Part shown: positions 1 through 10,286 of the stretch, piece by piece
How the letters are laid out: each line of letters starts with the position of its first letter
Numbering within the stretch: the stretch's first letter is position 1
Assembly: GCA_030248295.1 (NCBI GenBank)
Contig: JASANH010000193.1
Span: 1-64,000, forward strand
Length of the DNA stretch: 64,000 nt
Source: Mesodorylaimus sp. YZB2_4
Taxonomy: Eukaryota; Nematoda; Enoplea; Dorylaimida; Dorylaimidae
Direction of reading: 5' to 3'
The notes under the pieces: model-generated
Told to the model about the DNA's origin: nothing
The model's database searches: none
Seen by the model: only the letters and a program-made list of their open reading frames with translations
Made by a program: the position numbers and the translations under genes

Positions 1-464
1 AGCCTCGCTGGTATGAAATTGGGTGTGGTAAATACAAATTTTTCGACGCAGACATACTCACTAGCAATTCAAAAGCTATTGTATGTGGTATAGGAGGGGT
101 GGAAAGGGCTCAACGATTCAAAACCCTGATGCTTTTTAGATAGCACGCAGTAGGTGTCAGAAATGCAACAGCATCACGAACTCTCTAACCTGATCATTGA
201 TCATGTTTCTTCCTTCCTACTCGTAGTACTTGCAGTAGGAATGACACACGGGAAAGCTGCTGCCTAAGTTGCCCATCAGGCGCACTGGACGGTCGTTAAG
301 TTGTTGTATTGGACAATTGTTCGCCTCAACAGCGACCTCTTCCGTACCAACCGTGTCCTTGACGCTCATGAAATTATTAATCTTAACATTGCTCGAACTG
401 TTTTGAAGAACTTACAGTATCTATAACCACCCGCTAACCGATCGAACGCTGCCATCCACGACAT
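1..464. other. Intergenic, nothing recognised
   Basis: No open frame, RNA gene or repeat could be supported here. It lies directly upstream of the broken PWWP gene and may hold its former promoter. Confidence 0.4.
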
Positions 465-1143
465 TTGGTGAAGACGATGGAAAGCCTGGAGCAGACTGAA
501 GTGGTGGACAACGCATCTGCCGATGCAGTATGCTCACGAAGGACGAACGAGGGCTCGTCAGAGCAGGTGGAGGGCAGTGTTGAGGATGCTAACGATATGC
601 CTCCTCCTTTACAGGATCAGCCTACCTCGATGGTGGACCCACAGTCAAATGTCCCGCCTGCCAGAACTCCTTTCCAAATTGGTCAGTACGTCTAGGCGAA
701 GGTCATGGGCTTCCCCTGGTGGCCTGGGCGTATCACGGGTCTGGGTGCCCAAGGAGGCTCCAAAGAGTCTGACGTATCCTTGATCAAGAGGTCACATGAG
801 TTCTCCACGTCCAGTGTCAACTTGGAGCCAGTATATCGGATTCCTCGATGATGATGGGAAGTATGCGTACTTGCGAGAGTCTGCGATTCGCGATTCGCGA
901 GTAACACACCAGCAGTTTTTTCAGACGAAGTTAGGGCTGAAGAATGGTATACCGAAGAAGCACAAGAATAAGGAGAGCAAGCTGAAGCAAGCTATACATC
1001 AGGCTGTTTGTGCTGTTGAGGACATGCGCCTAGCTAGTACATTGTCGGATGCGAATTTGCCCGACGGAACAATGCCTGTCCGACTCACTTCATCCCATCG
1101 CTGCCCCTTTACGCCCTGCGTGCATCTGGACAGCGGCATGTGA
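465..1143 (+). pseudogene. PWWP-domain protein, broken copy
   Basis: The frame from the ATG at 465 encodes an acidic, low-complexity N-terminus and then runs into a PWWP domain. The motif reads GQYV-stop-AKVMGFPWWPGRI. A TAG (693-695) sits where the family normally has tryptophan (V-W-AKV-GFPWWP), so a single TGG-to-TAG change explains it. The frame continues to about 850, where two TGA codons follow. The rest of the domain (YIGFLDDDGKYAYLRES, then a Lys-rich helical stretch to about 1060) continues in the +1 frame, implying a frameshift between about 790 and 840. PWWP domains of the HDGF/NSD/MSH6 kind bind methylated histone tails and DNA in chromatin. With one nonsense codon and one frameshift the copy should be non-functional unless the assembly is wrong. 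No splice sites could rescue it. Confidence 0.7.
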
Positions 1144-1773
1144 CGTCCCGTATCCAAATTTTGCGCTTTGGTTGGGACAACCATATGGGTGTCCCATGTA
1201 TGCGACCAGTATACCACGGATTATTACTGTGTTTTCTCATCGCCTATGTCGTCCATGTGGTCGAGACAGTGGCCGACCCTTGGTCACTAGCGGCATCTAC
1301 GTTTGGTTTCGTCAATTTTTTTTCAATTGGTTTTTGTCCGTTTCGGCTAACACTTGGTGGTTTACGCCTAACGCCTGCTTCTTCTGTATTTCATTTTTGA
1401 TACAGGACTGAACCCTGGACCGCCTTGGTTTTGGCCCCCCCCCCCCCCAGCCGTCTCGTAATTTGGTTTGGTATCACGTATGCTGCATATTTTCTTTTCG
1501 CTGGGTCAATATTTTCCTCGTGGTGCATTTTCCAGCCTGGTTTATCTCCATCTTGAACCATGTCATGGGGTCTGGGACTTTCCTGGGCTCTGTGCCGCAC
1601 ACCTTGGATGTTGGTATCTGATTTGGTTTGCAGCAATTCGGCGGCGACTGGTATGTGTGGCTGGCCATAAACGATACACGAGGTGTCGTGGGCTGCGTGG
1701 GTTCGTTCCTGTGGCCGTCCACTGGCTTGTCCTGGTTTGCCCTAAGATAGGCCAAGGATTTCAACAGGAATCG
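1144..1773. other. Low-complexity spacer with a C13-type homopolymer
   Basis: Open frames run through this stretch but look like composition artefacts: T/G-rich text with repeated TTTGG and a run of C at about 1434-1448. I see no gene here. A splice acceptor-like TTTCAACAG ends just before the coding-like sequence that begins near 1766. Confidence 0.35.
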
Positions 1774-2760
1774 ATGGTCATCACGCAAGTGCAGGCGCAG
1801 AATAAGGATTACCAAGAACATCCTAGCAAGACCACCTTGGAACTTCTTCGCGAGGAATGCAGACAGTCCGACCCTCAGAATGCTATGAATGCCTTGTACA
1901 CTATGATCACCAAACTGAAAACGAGTCAAGACTTTATTGGAACGATCTTTAGTTCGGTTAAATACGACGCCAGGGAATGGCTTTATTGGAGTGAAGAAAT
2001 TGCAATGGACTTCTTGCAAGCTATGGCTTTGAAGCAAGCGTGTCTGGGTATCCAGATCAACAATGGTAAGAGTGAGAGTAGGCCAAACGATGAAGACATG
2101 GAGTACTATGCAGACGAAAATAAGAAGAAACTTGATGCCATAATGCAAAAGCTGGGAGAGAAAGATGCTGAAATTCAGAGGGACTGGGTACAACAACAAT
2201 TGGCTAAGGACATTTTGCAAATCCTAACCAACTCTGGAAACGACAAAAACGAGCAGGAAACAGCCGATCCCATCTATAACGAGCTAAAACAAAAGTACAG
2301 CGATTACTAATAGGGTTTCACTGATGCTGACACGGACGAGAAGGTGAGTAAGTTCTTCAATAAAGGCTATGCGAAAGTAATCACCTACAATGACCGCACT
2401 GCTGTTGTCAACTGGCGTTAAAAATCTGAACAACGTCAAGGCGGACAGGGTGCAGCTGCGTCAAGTGTGGTTGTTGCCTTTGGGTGTCACAAAGGGATCT
2501 CCGCCTCAGAGTATCGGTCAAAGTTGATGGAGCCTATTCTGGCCAGCCCTCAGATCAATAGCCAAGACTTCGATATGGTCTATGGAATTATCTATACGCA
2601 CAAAGTAGGCAGTTGGACAAATACGATTGGGGCTCTAAAGAATATTGGAGGAAAATATGACCTGGAGAACTCTTACTTGTACAAGATTGACAGATGTGAC
2701 ATAGTTTCAGGAAGAGCTGTGGAAGAGCTGGGTCGCACCACGTTATTGAGGTATATGTAG
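1774..2760 (+). pseudogene. Decayed copy of the secreted repeat-domain protein found at 3.0-3.9 kb
   Basis: One reading frame stays protein-like from about 1774 to 2760 but contains TAA-TAG (2308-2313) and another TAA (2419-2421). Its first ~75 residues align with the neighbouring intact gene: TQV, then LLREEC.QSDP against LLRNECENSNP, then REWLYWSEEI..DFLQAMALKQAC against KAWRSWSHDI..NFVDAMSLSQVC. No signal peptide is seen, so the 5' exon is missing or unrecognised. After the stops, the frame still encodes about 150 plausible residues up to the terminal stop at 2760. This looks like a tandem duplicate that has lost function. The family is not one I recognise. Confidence 0.6.
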
Positions 2761-3019
2761 TGTTTGGCTTTTAGAATCTGGAATTCGAGTATGCTGAATA
2801 TGAGAAGTGGAATAGCAGTCACTGAATTTTTCGTGTTGGTTCGAACAGTAAAATCAGGTGACGGGCACTGTTTCTATCAGATTTCATTCGTTCAATGTAG
2901 TGACAGGCCCAGCTAGAGTATCATGTGCACTTCCCAAATATTAGATTTCAAAAGTATAAAGTTATATTGCTGACCTGATAAACACGCACCGCAATTCCCT
3001 CTTTCTCCGCTGTACTATC
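2761..3019. other. Spacer / presumed promoter of the secreted protein gene
   Basis: AT-leaning sequence without open frames, containing AAAAGTATAAAG near 2950, about 70 bp before the ATG at 3020. This could be a TATA-like element. Nothing else is supported. Confidence 0.3.
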
Positions 3020-3858
3020 ATGCTTCTCCCAGCAATCGTCGTTTTCTCAATTTCCTCACAGATTGTCAAATCAGATCCATCAGAGATCTGTCAGGCGGCG
3101 GAATTGGCTCAGAATGCCACCTTGGATCTACAGAAGATCACAAGCGGGATAACTCCCGATGAGACATTAATGGCGCTAAAGGTAACCAGCCCAGGGTCAC
3201 TTTGGAACACATCTGAGCAACTTCTTTTTAGAATGCCACTCTCGCTGCTGTGAGAGATCAAGTAAAGTTGCAAAGTGTTCCATATAACTTGATACTTGAG
3301 TCCTTTATCGGAGGCCCGCCACTAACTCAAGAGATCAAGACATGTTTGAAAAAACTAACCAAACCAAGTTATGTGACCGTCGATCTGAACACTGGCCCAA
3401 TCACCGAAAGTGTGACCTTGGAAAGAATGAAGTTTGAATACAATCAAGAATTGATGAAGTTGACTCAAGTGGAACACGACCGAGAAAGATTTGTTGATTT
3501 TCCAACGTCTACCTCATTTACCCTTCTAAGAAACGAATGTGAAAATTCTAATCCTCGAGGCGTAATTACGAACCTGCATAACCAAGTCGTAGTTACGTCC
3601 GGTGTACCAAACGTACTTTTACAAGCTGTGCATGGCAACATGAAGGCCTGGCGGTCCTGGAGTCACGACATCCTGGGTAACTTTGTCGATGCAATGTCGC
3701 TTAGCCAAGTGTGCAGAGCTGTCAAGACGAATACCAGGCTTACGACGGCTGATATACGAGAAGAGGCGAGTCAGCACTTGGAGAAATTCGAAAAAGTTTT
3801 TGATAAACTGATTGAAGGGGAAAGGCAAGTGAAAGCGAAAAGCAAGCAGGGCTTATAA
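3020..3858 (+). CDS. Secreted protein of unknown family (two exons)
   Basis: Exon 1 (3020-3181) encodes a signal peptide, MLLPAIVVFSISSQIVKS, followed by a polar region. A 50-bp intron (3182-3231, GTAACC...TTTTTAG) joins it in phase 0 to exon 2 (3232-3858), giving about 262 residues. The junction reads ALK|NATLAAV, which repeats an earlier AQNATLDL motif, so the splice is convincing. Residues about 120-200 form the domain shared with the decayed copy upstream: LLRNECENSNP, a helical stretch, then W..W and a DAMSLSQVC segment. The C-terminus is Lys/Glu-rich. The conserved cysteines and tryptophans suggest a folded helical extracellular domain. I do not recognise the family and assign no function. 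An effector, venom-like or cuticle-associated role is possible but unproven. Confidence 0.65.
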
Positions 3859-5031
3859 GATGCCATGTCATTCAAGTGAGTGTGCATCGCTCTCCATGAG
3901 ATTTGGGGCTCGCAAAAAGGTGTTTGATTGCCCGGGTTGTCATCAAAGCGAGTTTCACGCCTGGCGGCATTGCATAATGCACAGTACATTGGGGTACCGT
4001 ACTGCAGAAACCTATTTCAGTAGTATCTGCATGCAACCTATAATTGTGTCCAGAAAAGTTCACAAGAGTCTTATTTGAAAGAGTACATGTACATATGCCG
4101 GAGTTAAAATCATCCAAGAATCCTCCTGTTTTAAAACAATAACTGTGTGATAGGCAGCCCTACATTATAAACGATACCACGGGTAGCAAACGCTCTTAAA
4201 CCCTGCGGGCAGGCCTCCTAGTCGATGGGCTTCAGCCTCGTCTAGAGGTGGGTATCGGAGGCCATCAAAGGCAACTGGTGCGAGTACGCTGTATGTGGCA
4301 GCCAGCTAAGGCAGCGCTACTGATTTGTGTAATTATAAGGCGGCTAGTTGGGCCAACCAGATACACTACCCAGCCAAGCTGCCAGGCACCTACTACGCGT
4401 GGGTACATGCCAAGATTACGACAGGGGATACACACACCGACACACGTCGCCCTTGCCAGCCATTTATTCCATAAATTGCAGGTGAGACTAGAATCTTCTG
4501 TCTCTACTCATACTCTCGCAGCCGCAGTGGCAGTGGAATTGGTTTGGTTGGGCCAAATTGAAGCTATTCTTTTTACATATCTGGGTACCGCCTTCGCGAC
4601 GACAGAACGTTGTGGGTATGGAAAGGTCGCAGAAGGCACGCGAGAGTGCCAGCTCTCGAACGCTGATTGAGTAAAGGCCATTTGCAAATCCCATGCTTCT
4701 ACATCGATACAGAGAGGGCTTGTTTTGGCTGCTCTCCGATTCAAATTTCTGGAAACGTACCTTATTGCAGACCTTGATGTGATACGCTCGGGTGCCTGGT
4801 GAGATGTACACAATTCTTATTTCGAGCTTCGGCAGTTGAGCAAATAGCCTTTTCTCGAGTGGATGGAGTCCAGAGCCTCTAATACTGATAGAGCAACGGA
4901 AAATATGAGCACAGTTGAGCACCATAGCATCACTTCGTTGGATACCAGGCAGATGGTCGCATATACACTGAACAGACTCATGATCTCGAAGTGGCATCAC
5001 GAGTACAGATCAACACAGAGCGCCCAAGGCA
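3859..5031. other. Intergenic, no gene recognised
   Basis: Several open frames of 70-170 codons occur on both strands. They overlap one another, lack splice or domain signals and read as unstructured composition. No RNA gene or repeat could be supported. Confidence 0.35.
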
Positions 5032-6221
5032 TCACTCATCACTTATCATCAATGGGAGCAGGTGGACGCAGTACTGCCCGCCGGGTTCCCAGCCCAACTT
5101 CGGGTCACTCAATTCCTTCATGACTCGACTCTTGACCTGCCTGACCAACCGCAACAGCTTCTCGTAGTCTGGTTTCTCGTCAGGGGTTGCCAGTTCGTGC
5201 TCGCTGAGGTAACTCAGGATTTCGAAATATTCTGCTGGAGCCGACGACAGCCAGTCGGACGGGTCCAAAAGATGGCATCGCCGCAATAACGCCGCAACAA
5301 ATGCAGCAGCTATTGCATCATCCTAGTGATTTTCGAGGAACTTTATGCGCTGTTATGACTAAAAAAAAGCAAAACTTACTGGCAACGGCGGCCACCATTC
5401 GTTGCAGGTGATGTCAGCGAGGACGAGGAGCCAGGATTAAAGGTCGTCGAACCGGGTGTGGTCTTTGCAGCACATGGCCCTATAGGACGAATATTGCAGT
5501 ATTCCTTGGTTGGGCACACTCTGTCGAAGAGGGAAGGCAGCACCACTGCCATCGAACTTTCGCCAGAGACGAGCGAACGAAACGAGCATACCAGGGTCGA
5601 GAAGAAGGCTGCCAGGCGTGGATGCTCCACCGATCGGGAGCGCGAAACATCGCAGATTGGTGGCACGCAGGAGATAGCTGCAAAACGGAAACAGTAGAGA
5701 TGGCTGCGAGTGCAGGCCCAACAGACACGCATACCCAGCCCCGTGCAAGTCGTGGAAAATGCTCAGCATCTCCAGCCCGATGTGAAGGCACGTGTACAGC
5801 GAGAATCGGTTCTGAGCAGCGGCGGGCAGACTTTGCTGAAGTTGAAGCAGATTCGGTCCCATGCGCGGCCTTGTGCAGATGTACCTGTACTGTCCAGCAC
5901 GCTCGCCGAACCCGTTGTCGACCAGACGCGGCACAAACCACGCCCCGAGGTTGTTCATCTCTTTGATGATGCACGCCCGAATTCTGACGGAAACTAGCTT
6001 GGGGTCATCGTTTCCAGGGGTGTCTTCCACCTGCAGCATAGTCGAATATATGACTAAATCAAGCTCGAAAGGGTATTAGCTCTTACCAGGCAGTAGCCGA
6101 GCTCGCCAGAGTCACGATCTCGAATGTTGTACGAAGCCAGAAAGGTGGAAAGCGTGCTGTGGTGTCGAATCACTTCCCATCGATCGGCGATCACTTGCCC
6201 AGACTGAAGCAACGAAGCCAT
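5032..6221 (-). CDS. Casein kinase 1/TTBK-like pseudokinase
   Basis: Four exons on the minus strand, 6221-6087, 6030-5735, 5677-5380 and 5322-5032, join with consistent phases into 339 residues. The start is the ATG at 6221, just before GQVIADRWEVIRH, the usual CK1 N-terminal strand. The CK1-type C-lobe is clear: QYSSYRAMCCKDHTRFDDLESWLLVLADI matches the CK1 'RYAS.NAH....GR.DDL.S..YML' block, and a C-terminal FEILSYLSEHEL...EKPDYEKLLRL matches 'F..Y....R.L.Y.EKPDY..L'. Catalytic motifs are missing: the HRD-K-N loop region reads HGAGYLLRATN, so the catalytic Asp is absent; DFG reads DPG; and the Gly-rich loop is not recognisable. It is probably catalytically dead and may act as a scaffold. CK1-like kinases are strongly expanded in nematodes. 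The last intron uses the acceptor ...CACTAG; the nearer TTTTTTTAG would create a stop. Confidence 0.75.
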
Positions 6222-6774
6222 TCCCGAACGTAGACGCTCTCTCTGACCAACGCACAGTCGACCCGACCACTCGCCTGACGCTCGCACACTGACCGTCTTT
6301 GCAGAATACGGGTGTGCGAATGTGATGCACTGTACAGTACAGCATGGGCATTGCGCCAGTCACGAGCCTCACCTGTGGGTGAACTTTTCAAGCTCTTGGC
6401 AGGCGTTTATATTCCAGATGAGGCTGGTCTAACTGTCGTTTCTAAGATCGCTTCAGTCTCGCCTGTCGACTTATTTCCATTGGTGTGCATGAATAAAATG
6501 CTACATTCGCAGACGTCACCGCAGACGTCAACGCTATGCTTGATAGCTGCGATCCTGGTCGAAAGACGCTGCCGAGTCGGTCGATGACAAAAAGTAGAGA
6601 CCACTGCAGGACCCCACGCTCCACATTGGAATTAGCTCGCTTTCCGCTAAAGCGTTTACGTCAACCCAGTTTTTCAGTTTCCATGGCCAACATGGCGGTG
6701 CCGCAGAACCGAATTGCATACCACAGTTTTCGCACATTTTCACGATCTCCTGCATCAGGAGCTCCGGGGTCAAT
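6222..6774. other. Spacer between the pseudokinase and PTP copy A
   Basis: No gene is supported. It should contain the pseudokinase promoter and 5' UTR, and it borders the end of the inverted-repeat arm at about 6775. Confidence 0.35.
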
Positions 6775-9700
6775 AGAGACAGCCAGATCAGCAAGCGAGC
6801 GAGAACACACACAAACACACGAGATCACTCAGGCTCGATCAGATCATGTTGCTGTCGGACACGCGCGGCCTGCCACGTGGGGAGGTGGTGCGACGTCCAG
6901 TCTTGGTCTCGTCGACCACAGTCATCGTCGTCGTTCCCGTTTGGTTCAGCACGCTTTGGCGAGTTTTCTGCGAGGCGGCGCTCTCCATGGCCGACGGGTT
7001 CATCATCGACGGGCTCATCACCAACTGATTGGCAACGTCCCCGGCATCGCGGAAGACCAGCATGCTTCCGGCAGCTTTCTTGTCGAAAGGGTTCTTGGCA
7101 CGGGCTTCGTCGTGCTTCACGGCTCCACCTAAAAACCGTATCAGCGTCGATTCGGTGCCACCTGATACCTGATTATGAACTCACCCCTGGCCTGGTTGAT
7201 CCAGTCGACGACGGCCTTCACCAGCGTCACCATGGTGTGGATCTGGGTCACGATCTGCACCGAGCTGCCCAAGACCCGAATCGACATGGCTCCGAAGCGG
7301 CATCCCCTGATGCGTACCAGGAAGCCGATCGGGTTGTTCTTTCCAGTGGCCAGGTAGGCTTGGATGCTGATGAAGGTGGTCATGGCCGACACCGAGCGCT
7401 GCATTCCAGCCGAGCAGTGGAAGGCCATGGCGGCCATGCCGCGTTCAGCCTGCTTCTTCTGCTAATCCAGCAGGTGCATGATGCCGTTGAAGACGTCCAT
7501 CGGGTTGTCTGGCACAGTGTGATCGGGCCAGTTCTTTAAGTGCACCAGGTTCGGCTGAAACGACACGCGTGCTAATAAAACAGGGAGATAACAACAAATT
7601 TTTTAGCGTACTTCGTACACGTCACCGATCTGCTTGTCTTTTCCCACGAACAGCTTCACGCTGAACAGGTACGTGTCGCACCCCTTTTGATCCCGCAGCA
7701 CCGACATCGCTGTCACCTCGAACCAGCGTGGACCTTCCGGCTCTTTGATCGTCAAGACCCTGTTTTGCTTCATGGGCCAGTAGGTGTCGATTTTGGTCCT
7801 CAAGCCTTCCTTGAGCATGCCGACGGCCACGATCGTTCCCACCTGAAAGCAACCGAAGATTAGGAACAGGCTCTGAAAGATCATGACGATATGCAGCTAC
7901 CTTTTTCTGCCAGTAGGCCATCCACTGATAGAAGAACTGGTGCGGCAGCGGAGCTTGGCTGAGGTACATGGGACGGCCGTAGAAATCGCCCGTGCGGCTC
8001 ATGTGCAGGCACCGCCTGAACTCCTCTGGCACATCCTCGAGCTCGACTCGAGTCTCGATGAGGATGAACTCGACGCCACCCCTCGTGTAGCGCACATTGG
8101 TCATCGCCACTGCCTTGCCATTTTGGATCATTGCCTCTTCGTCCTGGTCCATCGTCTTGTAGGGCTTGTCGAGGTACGCCTTGCACAAGTTTTCGTCAGC
8201 GGAGCGAGAGACTTTCAGGAGATTCATGACCAGCTCGTTCAGCTGCTTCCAGTCCAAGCCCCCCGAGCCAGTCGCGGTTTCGATCATCTTCGGGTCCCCT
8301 TCTGGCACCTTCGCCTTCAGCTGCTGGCCTTGTTCGTTGATCAGCTTTTCCTTTTCTTCCATCAGCTTGATCAGGCCATCAAGCGTTTGCCGCATTTCTT
8401 TTTGGGCCTCTAAAAAACAAAAGCTACCTTGAAACACCTGGCAGCGCATAAACGCCAACGAATGCTTCATGAAAGGGAAAACTCACGTTCAGTGCGTTTC
8501 TTAGCACGGCGGTACGACAGGCACACGGCGATGATGAAGATCAAGCACAGGATTCCCACGGCAGCGAAGATGATGGCGAACACATCGGAGCCTGAAACAT
8601 CTTTAGAATTGCAGTTCACCACACTTACTCATCCCCTCCGTCACTCACTCAGTCCCAAGATCGTGTCACCTAAAAAAAGTATAGCGTTTTCAAGGTCCTT
8701 GGGAAAAGAGAATACAAATTTACCAGGGGGCGTAGTCGTGACTGTAAGAAAAAAAGAAAGCAGTTAGTTGCCTGATCGGACCTCATATCCATAGGCACTT
8801 ACGCATGAGCATTGCGACGAACTCTGCGCACATCGATTCGCTGAGGGCATGGTAGTAGCAGGTGCGGCAGTGGACCTTGTACTCGCCACTTTCGGTCGCC
8901 GTCCAGGTCCCATCGCTGTTGACCTAGAATCAAAGCTCTCGGGCAATAAGTATTGAAAAATCAAGCAGGAGCGATTACCTCAACCTTCTTGCCGCTCGGT
9001 GACGTGACCTCGAACGTGGTCGAGAAACCTGGGCCTTGCGCTGGATCCAGGAAGCACTTGATCAGTGGATTGACTGCTGGTCCCGAGGGGGCGTCGCATT
9101 TCACTTTGCCCGCTGAAAGAGGCCGTGCCAAGGAATGGCTTCTACCACGAGAAAGACATCTTACCGATGAAGACCGGGATGTTTTTGACGTAGGCTTCGA
9201 CGAGGCCGTTCTTCGACTTGATGAAGCAGACGATCTTGAAGGAGGCCGTGGACATGAAGAGGAATTCAGGCAGATTCAAGGCGAGGTTCACGCATTCCCC
9301 GGGGGGGAAGGTGTGAACAATTTTTCCGTCCGAGTCGAGAATGTGGCACTCAGCCGTTCCACCTATTACGGCGGCGCCAGTGGGACAGACGATGTTGATT
9401 TGTTTGTTGGTGGAGAAGATGCGGATCAGCGAGTTGTACAGATTCTTGCTTGCACTTGTGATGTATTCGATCCTCGGGAAGCCACCTGAAAAATATTTCC
9501 AAGTGTAAAAAAAGAGAAATCAAAATTTGTAAACCCAGTTCACCTCCGCAGGCTTCATTTTGTTCAGCGGTTGTCTGGTTGTAGTCGCCACTGGCGAGGG
9601 CGTCGCAGAGCGTTTCTTGGTTACCGCCGCAGGTAGTCCGTTCCGGAAGGGTGAATCTATGCTGTTTGCACCATTCCTTTTGCATGGTTCGACACTGTCG

Positions 9701-10286
9701 CCCGTCCTTCGTGATCGTGCAGTACGAGTTTCGGTTGCACGACATGCCCGCGCCACTTCCGCCTTAAAACCGAGTCAAGATCCTCCTTCATTAGTTTTAA
9801 ATTCCGTCAAAAGTTTAGCTTACACAGCATGTAGTGCAGGTCGAAGACTTTGTCTGTTTTGTCGCCGATTTTGAACTTGTACTCGCCGAAGGGAGTGTCG
9901 GCGTTCAGCTTGAGAGTCAAGACTGCCTCGCCATTGCTGTCGATCACCGCCTTGTCCACTTCCTTGCCGTTCGGATCGATGAGAAAGACGATTCGGCTAC
10001 TGGCTCCAGCGATGGTGGCCTCCATCCTTCCGCTCTCGAACGCCAACGACATTTCGTCTCCACGATCATCGAAGAACGCGATGCGTTCGACAGCCTTACC
10101 AGCTAAAACGCGAATTTTAGAAAAGTGCTTTACAACAAGTGCTTCGGTATATTGATTTCTTTACTTCAGGTCTCGAAACTCTCCCGAAACCTAGCTCACT
10201 AAGATACTCCTCCGCCTAAATTAATCGCTAGGTCCTATAAAATCGAACGTCACTCTTACCCGGACGTTGACCCTTGCTCCCATTAA

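Noticed and set aside
1370..1450. A 2A-like motif (DTGLNPGP) in one frame, as seen in some retrotransposon polyproteins
   Set aside because: The Glu of the D-x-E-x-NPGP core is Gly here, no retrotransposon frame follows, and the sequence runs into a poly-C tract. Probably chance.
1474..2220. Minus-strand frame of 248 codons
   Set aside because: Overlaps the decayed domain copy, whose plus-strand reading aligns with the intact neighbour; the minus frame has no independent support.
4248..5000. Overlapping frames of 140-170 codons on both strands
   Set aside because: No domain, no splice logic and mutually overlapping; treated as chance.
7883..8413. Plus-strand frame of 176 codons opposite PTP copy A (and its mirror in copy B)
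   Set aside because: Exact antisense shadow of the coiled-coil/PTP exon; the minus-strand reading has domain matches.
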